Counted from the stretch's first letter, positions 55,410 through 64,000 are shown. The stretch: DNA of 64,000 nucleotides from Cobetia amphilecti (GCF_030010415.1 NZ_JASCSA010000001.1); one strand, 5' to 3'. Program-made: numbers and translations. Notes: generated by a model from the sequence alone, not told the origin.

Positions 55410-55940
55410 GCTCAGCGTCCTCTCTTACCGATCAGGCGTTTGAGGGATTACCCAGCCCTCGTGAGGCCGGGCAGGCAATGGCGTACCTTCATGAATGTCG
55501 AACCGGAAGCTGTCGAACCGGAAGCTGTCGAACCGGAAGCTGTCGAACCGGAAGCTGTCGAACCGGAAGCTGTCGATTCGACGATGACAACAGTGCCTAC
55601 CATCAGACTAGTGGAAAGTCGCTCTGGCGGCCTAACAGTTAACGTTAACGTCAAGGTAACGTAAAGACAGACGATATGCCTGCCTGACAACTACTTCTTT
55701 GGTGGAACCTTTTGCGGCATGGGCTCATGCGCGTTCGGCATGGAAAGCTGAATTCGCGTGTAAGAACGCTTTTTTGCGACTAAAGGTGCAGAGGGTGAGT
55801 GAAGGCTGACTGTTAACCTTCCCGCACCAAAAAAGTGCTTAATGCAGTGCGCAATCGTGACAAGGCATCGAGACGACAGACTCGGGCGCGCCCTGAGCAT
55901 CATCAGCGATGATCATCGCTAGACACCTAAGGACAGTTCC
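55410..55940. other. Intergenic region between bkd operon and symporter gene
   Basis: About 531 bases between divergent genes. It holds the 15-base tandem array, a GTTAACGTTAAC palindromic stretch near 55638, and AT-rich DNA toward the symporter. Both promoters must lie here. No terminator and no RNA gene are seen. Confidence 0.55.
55497..55576. repeat. Five perfect 15-base tandem repeats upstream of bkdA1
   Basis: GTCGAACCGGAAGCT occurs five times without change, followed by a five-base partial copy. It begins 88 bases before the bkdA1 start. The unit is in frame with a short open frame (Val-Glu-Pro-Glu-Ala)n, which lacks other signs of being a gene. Confidence 0.96.
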
Positions 55941-57197
55941 ATGAGTGATTCCTCCCGCCCTAACCTGTGGCGCCGTTTGCCGTTGTGGCAGAAGATCCTG
56001 GGCGGCCTCGCCCTGGGGGTACTCGCTGGTGCCCTGATGGGAGAAAGCGCCAGCATGTTCAAGCCGCTGGGCGATATCTTCATCAATGCGATCAAGATGC
56101 TGATCGTGCCGCTGGTCTTCAGCACCCTGGTGGTCGGTATCACCTCGATGCGTGACCCGCAGAAGATGGGCCGCATCGGCGGCAAGACCATCGCCCTCTA
56201 CCTGCTGACGACCGCCTTCGCGATCGCCATCGGCATGCTGGCCTCCAGCATCTTCCAGCCAGGTGCCGGCTTCGAGTTCAACTTCGACAAGGCGATGGAA
56301 ACCAAGGACGCACCTTCGCTGGTGCAGATTCTGGTCGACCTGGTGCCGAGCAACCCGATCGATGCGCTGGCCAATGGCAACATCATGCAGATCATCGTCT
56401 TCGCCATCGGGATCGGCATCTCGCTGATCATGATCGGCGACAAGGGCGAGCCGGTCGTGCGCGTCTTCGATAGCTTCGCCGAAGTCATGTACAAGCTGAC
56501 CGAATTCGTGATGGCCTTCGCGCCGTTCGGTGTCTTCGGCCTGATGGCGCATGTCTCCGGCAACTACGGCCTCGATGTGCTGCTGCCGCTGGCCAAGGTG
56601 ATCGGCGTGGCCTATCTGGCCAGCATCGTGCACGTGCTGGTGGTCTACTCCGGCCTGCTGGCGACACTGGGCAAGCTGAATCCGGTGCGCTATCTGCGCG
56701 GTATCGTCGATGCGCTGGTCGTGGCCTTCTCCTCGGCCTCCAGCTCCGGCACCCTGCCGATCTCCATCCGCTGCGCCCAGAAGAACCTCGGCGTCTCGGA
56801 AGGTGTCTCTGGCTTCGTGCTGCCGGTCGGCGCGACCATCAACATGGATGGCACCGCCATCTACCAGGGCGTGGTGGCACTGTACATCGCCCAGATGACC
56901 GGCATCGAGCTGTCGATGATGGACTACGGCATGATCGTGCTGACCGGTACCCTGGCCTCCATCGGCACCGCCGGTGTGCCGGGCGCCGGCCTGATCATGC
57001 TCTCCATCGTGCTGAGCCAGGTAGGCCTGCCGCTGGAAGCCATCGCGGTGATCGCCGGTATCGACCGTATCCTCGACATGGCGCGTACCACCGTGAATGT
57101 CGCGGGCGACCTGATGGTCACCACCCTGGTCGGCAAGTCCGAGAACGAGCTGGACCTCGAGGTCTACAACGCGACCCAGCCCAAGAAGGACGCCTGA
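55941..57197 (+). CDS. Glutamate/aspartate or dicarboxylate:cation symporter (DAACS)
   Basis: 418-residue inner-membrane carrier with eight helices and two re-entrant loops. SSASSSGTLP (loop 1), NMDGTAIYQG, GVPGAGLI (loop 2) and the TM8 signature GIDRILDMARTTVNVAGD are all canonical, including the Arg that recognises the acidic side chain. Glutamate, aspartate or C4-dicarboxylates are the likely substrates, with Na+ or H+. AAGGA precedes the ATG. Divergent from the bkd operon. Confidence 0.93.
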   Translation: MSDSSRPNLWRRLPLWQKILGGLALGVLAGALMGESASMFKPLGDIFINAIKMLIVPLVFSTLVVGITSMRDPQKMGRIGGKTIALYLLTTAFAIAIGMLASSIFQPGAGFEFNFDKAMETKDAPSLVQILVDLVPSNPIDALANGNIMQIIVFAIGIGISLIMIGDKGEPVVRVFDSFAEVMYKLTEFVMAFAPFGVFGLMAHVSGNYGLDVLLPLAKVIGVAYLASIVHVLVVYSGLLATLGKLNPVRYLRGIVDALVVAFSSASSSGTLPISIRCAQKNLGVSEGVSGFVLPVGATINMDGTAIYQGVVALYIAQMTGIELSMMDYGMIVLTGTLASIGTAGVPGAGLIMLSIVLSQVGLPLEAIAVIAGIDRILDMARTTVNVAGDLMVTTLVGKSENELDLEVYNATQPKKDA

Positions 57198-57230
57198 CGC
57201 CAGGCGCAGGCCTTCTCGCCAGCGCCTTGC

Positions 57231-57279
57231 CTTGAAACACGAACGCCCCGCTCATTGAGCGGGGCGTTCGTGTTTCAAG
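57231..57279. terminator. Perfect 24-bp stem bidirectional terminator
   Basis: A 24-base arm starting CTTGAAACACGAACGCCCCG is followed, after a single base, by its exact reverse complement. It separates convergent symporter and fadD genes. Confidence 0.95.
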
Positions 57280-57337
57280 GGCTGTGTTTAGGCTCCATGT
57301 TTCAGGCTATCACGCAGGGGAGAAAACAAGGGCAAGG

Positions 57338-59140
57338 TCAGGCAGATTCCGGCGGCGAGTCGCGCAGCTCCCGTCTGAGCACCTTGCCGACGTTGGTCTT
57401 GGGCAGCTCGTCGATGAAGACCACCTGACGCGGCACCTTGTAGCTGGCCAGTTCCTTGCGCGACCAGTCTCGCAGCGCATCCGCCTCGAGCTCTGCGCCA
57501 TCCTTGAGCACGACATACAGCTTGATCGCCTCACCACTGCGCTCATCCACCACCGAGACGGCGGCCGCCTCGAGCACGTCCGGGTGACGCACGATGACGT
57601 CCTCGACCTCATTGGGATACACGTTGAAGCCGGAGACGATGATCATGTCCTTCTTGCGATCGACGATGCGCATATAGCCATCGTCCTGGAAGACCGCGAT
57701 ATCACCGGTGCGCAGGAAGCCATCGGCAGTGAAGCTATCCTTGGTCGCCTGCTCACGCTGCCAGTAGCCCTTCATCACCTGCGGCCCCTTCACGCACAGC
57801 TCGCCCGGCTCCCCCATCGCGACCAGCGCGCCTTCATCGTCATACAGACGCACCTCGGTGGAGGGCATCGGCCGACCGATGGTGCCGAGCTGAATGGCAT
57901 CCAGCGGGTTGAACGACACGATCGGCGAGGTCTCGGTCATACCGTAGCCCTCGGAGATATCGCTGCCGGTGACCCGCTTCCACTCTTCTGCCGCCTTGCG
58001 CGTCAGCGCCACGCCCCCTGAGGTCGTGATCTTGAGCTTCGAGAAGTCCAGTGCCTGGAAGCCGGGGTTGTTGCACAGCGCCACGAACAGCGTATTGAGG
58101 CCGACGAACATCGTGAAGTCATGCTTTTGCAGCGTCTTGACGAAGCCCGGGATATCGCGCGGATTGGGAATCAACAGGGTGTGATTGCCCTCACTGAGCA
58201 TGCAGGCCAGATGAATGGTGAAGGCGTAGATGTGATAGAGCGGCAACGGCGCCACCAACGTCTCGTGGCCGGGGTTCAAACCCTGCGTCAGGGCCATCTT
58301 GCCTTGCAGCATGTTGGCGAGCAGGTTGCGGTGAGTCAGCATCGCGCCCTTGGCGACCCCGGTGGTGCCGCCGGTGTACTGCAGCACAGCGACATCATCG
58401 AGTGCCAGTGTCGGCCGCTCCCAGCGCTCGGCCTTACCCTGCGAGATGGCCGTGCGCAGCGGGATGGCGTCGGGCAAGTGATAGCTCGGCACCAGTTTCT
58501 TGACGTGCTTGACCACGGTGTTGATCAACAGCCGCTTGAAGGCCGGGTGCATGTCGCCCAACTCACAGACCAGCACGTACTCGAGGCCAGTGCGCTCCCG
58601 CACGCGTTCGACCTTGTCCGCCATGTTGGCCAGCACCACCAACGCCCGTGCGCCGGAATCATTGAACTGATGCTCCATCTCACGCTCGGTATACAGCGGA
58701 TTGGTATTCACCAGCACCAGGCCTGCACGCAGCACGGCGAAGGCCACCACCGGAAACATCAGCGTATTGGGCAGCTGGATGGCGACCCGATCGCCCGGCT
58801 TGAGGTCGGTCTCATGCTGGAACCAGTCCGCCAGCTGACGACTGGTGGCATCCAGCTCCGCAAAGGTCATGGTGCGATCCATGCAGGTAAAGGCAGGACG
58901 CTCGCCATGCGCTGTGCAAGCCTTCTCCAGCATGTCCATCAGGGAGTCGTAGCCGCTGAAATCCACCTCCTGAGAAGACCGCAGGCACGACATGCCGCTC
59001 ATGTCGCCAGTCGTTGGCTGTGCTCTCGAAGCGTCGGGCGAGGCACCTGCCATGTGGGAAGGTTCTGTAGTGGACTCGGCAGTGGAATCGCTAGTGGACT
59101 TGCCTGACTCATCGGGTCGAGCCGCTAGGGGATCATGCAT
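57338..59140 (-). CDS. fadD: Long-chain-fatty-acid--CoA ligase
   Basis: 600-residue AMP-forming acyl-CoA synthetase acting at the inner face of the membrane in fatty-acid uptake and activation. ATP motif YTGGTTGVAKGAMLTH, GYGMTETSPI, the hinge region DGFLRTGDIAVF and the FadD-like IVDRKKDMIIVSGFNVYP are intact. AAGGAG eight bases before the ATG supports a start that gives a disordered Ser/Thr/Asp-rich N-terminal tail of about 55 residues before VDFSGYDSLMDML. Confidence 0.94.
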   Translation of the reverse strand: MHDPLAARPDESGKSTSDSTAESTTEPSHMAGASPDASRAQPTTGDMSGMSCLRSSQEVDFSGYDSLMDMLEKACTAHGERPAFTCMDRTMTFAELDATSRQLADWFQHETDLKPGDRVAIQLPNTLMFPVVAFAVLRAGLVLVNTNPLYTEREMEHQFNDSGARALVVLANMADKVERVRERTGLEYVLVCELGDMHPAFKRLLINTVVKHVKKLVPSYHLPDAIPLRTAISQGKAERWERPTLALDDVAVLQYTGGTTGVAKGAMLTHRNLLANMLQGKMALTQGLNPGHETLVAPLPLYHIYAFTIHLACMLSEGNHTLLIPNPRDIPGFVKTLQKHDFTMFVGLNTLFVALCNNPGFQALDFSKLKITTSGGVALTRKAAEEWKRVTGSDISEGYGMTETSPIVSFNPLDAIQLGTIGRPMPSTEVRLYDDEGALVAMGEPGELCVKGPQVMKGYWQREQATKDSFTADGFLRTGDIAVFQDDGYMRIVDRKKDMIIVSGFNVYPNEVEDVIVRHPDVLEAAAVSVVDERSGEAIKLYVVLKDGAELEADALRDWSRKELASYKVPRQVVFIDELPKTNVGKVLRRELRDSPPESA

Positions 59141-59447
59141 GGCGTTGCTCCTTGATCAGTACGTGGGGCGTACGGTGTCACTGCCCCCGCTACCTTGTTG
59201 TTGTAGACGTCGTTGCAAGACGTCGTCGTGAGACCAGGTCGAAAGACATCGTGGTGAGATGCGTGGTGAGGCGCTGTCGGGACTCCATCGGGTGGGTATC
59301 AGCCTGTGGGCCCTTCACTGTCGACAGCATAGCCGCAAACCGATGCTGCGCGCCGTTGGCGGAATCGATGGACCTGTCAGCATTGGAACATACGTACGTT
59401 TGATATTGCCTTGCGACCTTGGTGACATGCGCGTGCCTGCTCTGGAG

Positions 59448-59514
59448 CAAGGAAACAGCCCTGAGTCCAAGTAGGGAAGCAGCCCTGAGCCCAAGGAGGT
59501 AAACAGCCCTGTCC
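59448..59514. repeat. Three imperfect 20-24-base tandem units
   Basis: Units starting CAAGGAAACAGCCCTGAG, CAAGTAGGGAAGCAGCCCTG and CAAGGAGGTAAACAGCCCTG lie in succession, sharing CAAG and AGCCCTG. Confidence 0.75.
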
Positions 59515-59531
59515 GGAAAGCGAGAAACAAC

Positions 59532-59559
59532 GAGGCCCCTGCCCGGGGGCAGAGGCCTC
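59532..59559 (-). terminator. Terminator after BCCT transporter gene
   Basis: GAGGCCCCTGCC pairs with GGCAGAGGCCTC (one mismatch); read on the minus strand it is followed by CGTTGTTT. Confidence 0.7.
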
Positions 59560-59628
59560 ATGTCTTGCACACCGAACGCATACGCGCCGGAGTTACACAT
59601 CAGACGCATACGTCTGGCAAACGGCTGC

Positions 59629-61362
59629 TCAGGAGAGGTCGCGGACCTCGTTCTCGATCATCTTGCGGATATGCTCCTCATTCTCGATCATCGTTTCGCC
59701 GTCCTCGCGCAGCGATTTCAACAGCCCGATCATCATGGCGATCAGCACGAAGGTGAACGGCAAGGCGCCGGCGATCGAGGCCGCCTGCAGGGACTTGAGC
59801 GCCTGATCGCCCCCCAGCAACAGCAGGATCAAGGTCACGGCGCCCAGCATCATGCCCCAGATGATGCGTTGCTGAACCGGGGGGCGACGACCGAAGGCCA
59901 GCAGGCGTCCCAGCACCAGGGTGCCGGAATCCGCAGACGTGACGAAGAAGATGATTACCACGACCAGCGCGGCCACCTTGGCCACGGTCGCGGCAATGCC
60001 GGGCGTGAGCACCTCGAACGAGTGGTAGAGGGTGCCGGCGTAGTCCCAGTTGGTGACCGCAGCCGTGTAGATGCCCATGTCGGCCCCGTACAGAGACTGA
60101 TAGATCCCCGCCGAGCCGATGACGCCGAACCAGACCAGCGCCACGATGGAGGGGATGACCATCACCCCGAGAATGAATTCACGGATGGTCCGGCCGCGCG
60201 AGATGCGGGCAATGAACATGCCGACGAAACCGGCCCAGGCGATCCACCAGCCCCAGTAGAAGATGGTCCAGCCGCCCTGCCACACTTGCTCGTCCGGCGT
60301 GCGCGCCGTCCACAGTGTCATCGAGACGCCATCGGTGAGGTAATCCCCGAGCGCGGTGATGGAGCTCGCGATCAGATAGTTGGCGTCGCTCATCAGCAGG
60401 AAGTAGGCAAGAATGCCGAGGCATACCCAGGTATTGAAGGTGGAAAGCAGCTTGATGCCACGCGCCACGCCGCTGGTCGCCGACAGCGTAGCGATCGCGC
60501 TGATCAATACGATGGAGACCACGGTCACCATGCGCGACTTCTCTTCGATGAGGCCCAGTGACATAAGGCCGGAGCCGATCTGCTCGACGCCCAGACCGAG
60601 CGTGGTGGCGATGCCGAAAATGGTACCGAACACGGTCAGGATATCGACGGTATGCCCGATGGGCCCGTAGATCCGGTTGCCGATCAGCGGATAGAGGGCC
60701 GAGCGCATCGAGAGCGGCAGGCCCTTGCGGAAGGCGAAATAAGCCAGTGACAGCCCGACGATGGCATACATGGCCCAGGCGATCGTGCCCCAGTGGAAGA
60801 CGGTGAGCTTGATGCCACCGGCGGCCGCTTCCGCGACGCGGCTGTCAGGCACCGGGAAGCCTTCGTCCCCCGGCATGAGACCACTCGCCAGCGCTGCCTG
60901 CTTGGCCTCGAAAAAGGCGGCAACGGCCGCCTTGACGTCAGCACTCAGAAACGGATTGCCGCCGCTCCAGTCACTCGCGAAATGGATCATGGGCTCGGAC
61001 ATCGAGAAGAACAGCATGCCCGCGCCGGTCCCGCAGCCGAACAGCATCGAGAACCAGGCAAAATTGCTGAACTCGGGACGCTCATCGTCACGCCCCAGCC
61101 GAATCTTGCCGACACGCGAACACATCACGTAAAGACAGACCACGAAGGTCGAGAACATCACCAGCACGTAGTACCAGCCCAGGGTGCTCTCTATCCAGGC
61201 CTTGATGCCCAGAAACTGATCGCTGGCCGTCTTGCCCAACAGAATCGCATAGAGAATGAAGAACACGGTCATGGTGATCGCGGTGATACCGAGCGTCGAG
61301 TTGAGTCCCTTCAGGACACCTCGCTGCTCGATGAGTGCATCCAGTTCCTTTCCTTTCAACAT
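59629..61362 (-). CDS. BCCT-family transporter, atypical
   Basis: 577-residue inner-membrane carrier of the betaine/choline/carnitine family with about 12 helices. WTIFYWGWWIAWAGFVGMFIA is the Trp-rich substrate region (Gly where most members have Pro), and the unwound TM3 motif reads FGCGTGAGMLF instead of GMGIG. An extra stretch of about 40 residues follows MIHFASD. The start at 61362 has GAGGT upstream; an upstream frame adds 34 Asn/Asp-rich residues coded partly by a 21-base repeat. Substrate may be betaine, carnitine or another ammonium compound. Confidence 0.9.
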   Translation of the reverse strand: MLKGKELDALIEQRGVLKGLNSTLGITAITMTVFFILYAILLGKTASDQFLGIKAWIESTLGWYYVLVMFSTFVVCLYVMCSRVGKIRLGRDDERPEFSNFAWFSMLFGCGTGAGMLFFSMSEPMIHFASDWSGGNPFLSADVKAAVAAFFEAKQAALASGLMPGDEGFPVPDSRVAEAAAGGIKLTVFHWGTIAWAMYAIVGLSLAYFAFRKGLPLSMRSALYPLIGNRIYGPIGHTVDILTVFGTIFGIATTLGLGVEQIGSGLMSLGLIEEKSRMVTVVSIVLISAIATLSATSGVARGIKLLSTFNTWVCLGILAYFLLMSDANYLIASSITALGDYLTDGVSMTLWTARTPDEQVWQGGWTIFYWGWWIAWAGFVGMFIARISRGRTIREFILGVMVIPSIVALVWFGVIGSAGIYQSLYGADMGIYTAAVTNWDYAGTLYHSFEVLTPGIAATVAKVAALVVVIIFFVTSADSGTLVLGRLLAFGRRPPVQQRIIWGMMLGAVTLILLLLGGDQALKSLQAASIAGALPFTFVLIAMMIGLLKSLREDGETMIENEEHIRKMIENEVRDLS

Positions 61363-61409
61363 GTTTCTACCTCGTGACGGGTTTTTATTATCATTTTTCA
61401 TGATGCCGC

Positions 61410-61472
61410 TATCGTCGTTCGTGACATTAGTACCGTCGTTCATGACAGCGGTATCGTTGTTCATGACTGCGG
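61410..61472 (-). repeat. Three 21-base tandem units upstream of the BCCT start
   Basis: Units start at 61410, 61431 and 61452 and share CGTCGTTC/TGAC. On the minus strand two of them carry an ATG in the BCCT frame, so the array duplicates possible start codons as seven-codon units. Confidence 0.85.
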
Positions 61473-61781
61473 ATGCCGGGGCTCAAGGAACCTCAGTCGT
61501 CATGGGGACATTGCGGGCAGATCGCGTTCACCTTCGGTCAGTCATGGGCGGGAACCTTGGCAGACGACAACACCACGGCATGTCATCTGACCCCAGCCGG
61601 TATGCGACTTTATGGGGAGAGTCCATGCTATAGCCCCCCGCTTGCGAGACCAATAAGATCTCGACGCCGCCTGGATAAGCAGCGCTAATGCCTGAGCCCA
61701 AAAAATAGGCCTCACATTGCAGCGTCTTTCGACAGACGTCCTATCCAGGCCGGTTCCTTCAGGGAATCTCATCCAGACAGA

Positions 61782-61819
61782 CAAAAGCCCCCGGCGGATC
61801 TCTCCACAAGGGGCTTTTG
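61782..61819 (-). terminator. Terminator after betT
   Basis: CAAAAGCCCC pairs with GGGGCTTTTG across an 18-base loop, 42 bases after the betT stop on the minus strand. Confidence 0.85.
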
Positions 61820-61861
61820 CGTCATGGCGACGCGTGAAGCGTCACTGACTGCCCGCTCGGA

Positions 61862-63889
61862 TCATTGACCGACGGACTGGCTCAGACGCAGCTGGTGCAG
61901 GTAGTGCATATGACGCTCGTACTGCTCGAGCAGATCATTGATGACCTGGTCCTTGCTGTAGCCCATCAGGTCATAGGACTGACCACCTTCCTTGAGGAAG
62001 ACTTCGGCACGACAGTAATCCTCTTCATCCCCCTCGTCTTCCTGATCCAGATTGAGGTCCGGACGCAGGTGAGAGCGAATGCGCACGCCGTAGATGAAGT
62101 CATCTTCCTCACCGTGGCGTGCATTGAAGTAGACGCGATCACGGCTGATGGTGACGTCGACTTCCAGTCCCTGGCTGCGCAGCTCTTCGGCCAGCTCCTG
62201 CATGCCTTCCGCGACTGTGCCGCGCAGGAAGCCACGTACCATGGCGCGCGTCGGGAAGCTCATCAGGTGCTGGGCACGCTTGCGCCAGTTGCCCTTCTCG
62301 CCCATCGGCGTCGCGGCTGCGGTGTTCACCGACAGCGAGCGGCGCTTGACGGACTCGAGATTGAGCTGGCGCAGCAGCCCGAAGATCGCGGCCAGCAGAA
62401 TCATGCCGAACGGCAAGGCGGTAGCGATGGTGGCGGTCTGCAGCGCCCCCAGCCCACCGGCCAGCATCAGCACGATGGCCAAAAGACCCACCGCGAAGGC
62501 CCAGTAGATACGCTGCCAGATCGGGGTGTCTTCACGACCACCGGAGGCCAGCATGTCGACCACCATCGAGCCGGAATCCGCCGAAGTGACGAAGAACACG
62601 ATGACCATCACCAGCGCGATCACCGAGGTGATGGACGACAGCGGCAGCTGCTCGAGGAAGGTGAACAGGGCCAGCGAATAGTTGTCGTTGACGGTGTCGA
62701 CCAGCGCCGTGACGTTCTGCTCCAGAATCATCGAGATGGCGGTGTTGCCGAAGATGGTCATCCACAAAAGGGTGAAACCGGCCGGCACGAACAGCACGCC
62801 GATCACGAATTCCCGGATAGTACGGCCACGCGAGACACGCGCGATGAACATGCCGACGAACGGAGACCAGGACATCCACCAACCCCAGTAGAGCAGCGTC
62901 CAGCCACCGATCCAGTCATTGGGTTCGTAGGCGTAGAGTTCGAAGGTCTTGCCGACGATATCGGCCATGTAGAAGCCGGAATTCTGGACGAACGCCTTGA
63001 GCAGGAAGGCGGTCGGGCCGAGCAGCAGCACGAACAGCAACAGCACCACGGCGAGGCCGAGGTTGATCTCGGACAGGATGCGGATGCCCTTGTCCAGGCC
63101 GGTCACGACCGAGATGGTGGCAAGGCCGGTGATCACGACGATGATCGCGACCTGGGTCCAGTCGTTGTTCGGCATGCCGGTCAGGTGCGAGAGCCCGGCA
63201 TTGACCTGTGCCACACCGTAGCCCAGCGTGGTGGCGACACCACAGACGGTGCCGACGATGGCGAAGATATCCACCGCATGGCCGATGGGGCCGTAGATGC
63301 GCTTGCCGATCAGAGGATACAAGGCACTGCGCAGCGTCAGCGGCAGGTCATGGCGATAGCTGAAGTAGGCCAGAATCAGCGCGACGATGGCGTAGATCGA
63401 CCAGGCATGCAGCCCCCAGTGGAAGAAGGTCAGCTTCATCGCTTCACGCGCGGTCTCGACCTGCTCCGGGGTACCCGTCGGCGGGTTGAGGAAGTGCATC
63501 ACCGGCTCGGCCACGCCGAAGAACATCAGGCCGATGCCCATGCCCGCCGAGAACAGCATCGCGAACCAGGTGACGTTGCTGTAGTCCGGCAGTGAGTGGT
63601 CCGGCCCCAGGCGAATCTCGCCATGGCGTGAGAAGCCGACATACACCACCGAAATCAGCACGATGGCCACGCACAGGATGTAGAACCAGCTCACGGTGTT
63701 GGTGATCCAATGCTGGACCGACTCGAACACGGACATGGCCGTGTCCGAGAACACCGCGGTGAAGATCACCAATAACAGGATGATGGCATTCGCGCCGAAG
63801 AAGACCGGCGGGTTGACCTTGGCAAACAAGCCGGTGCGCGGCTCGGCACTGGCATCTTCGCCACCGCCCGCTGCAGGGGTATTGCGCAT
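61862..63889 (-). CDS. betT: High-affinity choline transporter BetT
   Basis: 675-residue BCCT carrier with a long cytoplasmic C-terminal domain (about 165 residues, rich in Asp/Glu and Arg) typical of BetT and involved in osmotic regulation. The TM3 motif FSAGMGIGLMFF and the Trp region WTLLYWGWWMSWSPFVG are canonical. The start at 63889 follows AAGGAAA; 23 in-frame upstream residues are not family-like. It brings in choline, the precursor of glycine betaine, by proton or sodium coupling. bet oxidation genes are not in the window. Confidence 0.94.
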   Translation of the reverse strand: MRNTPAAGGGEDASAEPRTGLFAKVNPPVFFGANAIILLLVIFTAVFSDTAMSVFESVQHWITNTVSWFYILCVAIVLISVVYVGFSRHGEIRLGPDHSLPDYSNVTWFAMLFSAGMGIGLMFFGVAEPVMHFLNPPTGTPEQVETAREAMKLTFFHWGLHAWSIYAIVALILAYFSYRHDLPLTLRSALYPLIGKRIYGPIGHAVDIFAIVGTVCGVATTLGYGVAQVNAGLSHLTGMPNNDWTQVAIIVVITGLATISVVTGLDKGIRILSEINLGLAVVLLLFVLLLGPTAFLLKAFVQNSGFYMADIVGKTFELYAYEPNDWIGGWTLLYWGWWMSWSPFVGMFIARVSRGRTIREFVIGVLFVPAGFTLLWMTIFGNTAISMILEQNVTALVDTVNDNYSLALFTFLEQLPLSSITSVIALVMVIVFFVTSADSGSMVVDMLASGGREDTPIWQRIYWAFAVGLLAIVLMLAGGLGALQTATIATALPFGMILLAAIFGLLRQLNLESVKRRSLSVNTAAATPMGEKGNWRKRAQHLMSFPTRAMVRGFLRGTVAEGMQELAEELRSQGLEVDVTISRDRVYFNARHGEEDDFIYGVRIRSHLRPDLNLDQEDEGDEEDYCRAEVFLKEGGQSYDLMGYSKDQVINDLLEQYERHMHYLHQLRLSQSVGQ

Positions 63890-64000
63890 GGAGATTTCCT
63901 TGTGAGTGTCCGGGAGAGACGCCGTGAGCTGTCTCGGCGCCCTGCTGGCAAACAACACTATAATGAAAAAACATGATCAGATTGCGCGCGGATAATATCA

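Larger units (their letters stand above)
59141..59628. other. Intergenic region fadD to BCCT gene
   Basis: About 488 bases on the minus strand between the BCCT stop and the fadD start. It holds a terminator (59532-59559), a three-unit repeat (59448-59514), and presumably the fadD promoter. No gene is supported. Confidence 0.5.
61363..61861. other. Intergenic region between the two BCCT genes
   Basis: About 499 bases on the minus strand from the betT stop to the chosen start of the second BCCT gene. It contains the betT terminator (61782-61819), a three-copy 21-base repeat (61410-61472) and likely the second gene's promoter. Confidence 0.55.

Noticed and set aside
55497..55576. CRISPR-like array
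   Set aside because: Units are directly adjacent with no spacers and only 15 bases long.
55440..55664. Short open frame reading (Val-Glu-Pro-Glu-Ala)n through the 15-base array
   Set aside because: The unit is a multiple of three so all frames stay open; no ribosome site or conserved flanking sequence supports a gene.
61865..63595. A 576-codon open frame antisense to betT, and similar long antisense frames opposite tamB, tolA, aspS and the bkd genes
   Set aside because: They are mirror frames of strongly coding GC-rich genes, rich in His, Arg, Gln and Asp, without ribosome sites or recognisable domains.

Overview
The window looks like chromosomal DNA of a GC-rich, marine or halophilic gammaproteobacterium, most likely of the Halomonadaceae (Cobetia/Halomonas type). 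The grounds are Pseudomonas/Halomonas-like gene orders (ubiG-mupP with yciK; ruvCAB-ybgC-tolQRAB-pal-cpoB), two tandem BCCT compatible-solute carriers, many acidic low-complexity tails on ordinary enzymes, and strong hairpin terminators. The genus is an inference. I see no rRNA, tRNA, insertion sequence, prophage, integron or CRISPR array.

Layout. 1-10.1 kb: end of a peptide ABC transporter operon (permease, two ATPases), a HypT-like LysR regulator, prolidase pepQ, a YheT-type hydrolase, an atypical dicarboxylate/amino-acid symporter, msrA and ychJ. 10.2-18 kb: tamB and tamA (outer-membrane translocation and assembly module), then a membrane-anchored coiled-coil gene behind a well-formed LexA (SOS) box. 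18.6-26.2 kb: sodB, a quinone-oxidoreductase-like gene, galU with a degenerate UDP-glucose dehydrogenase, mtnA, ubiG and mupP. 26.4-38.3 kb, all on the minus strand: yciK, cpoB, pal, tolBARQ, ybgC, ruvB, ruvA, ruvC (with its own LexA box), aspS and an FmdB zinc-ribbon gene. 38.6-48.3 kb: a 2-hydroxyacid dehydrogenase, a Cache/PAS sensor without output domain, rbsK and a nucleoside hydrolase, nadM-Nudix, a second HypT-like regulator divergent from aspA. 48.4-55.4 kb: a lipoprotein, a Ser/Thr-kinase-like protein, and the bkdA1-bkdA2-bkdB branched-chain 2-oxoacid dehydrogenase operon. 55.9-64 kb: a glutamate-type symporter, fadD, and two BCCT transporters.

Functional themes are peptide uptake and breakdown, envelope integrity (Tam, Tol-Pal), DNA repair (ruv), oxidative damage repair (msrA, sodB, HypT-like regulators), nucleoside and NAD salvage, branched-chain and fatty-acid catabolism, and osmoprotection.

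The most interesting signals are: (1) a kinase-like gene 40 bases downstream of the bkd E2 gene, suggesting a bacterial counterpart of kinase control of the branched-chain dehydrogenase; (2) a LexA box in front of an unknown membrane coiled-coil gene; (3) a UDP-glucose dehydrogenase homologue lacking the catalytic cysteine and NAD-binding glycines; and (4) a window-wide pattern of short, locus-specific tandem repeats, often just after stop codons, with related in-frame expansions inside proteins.
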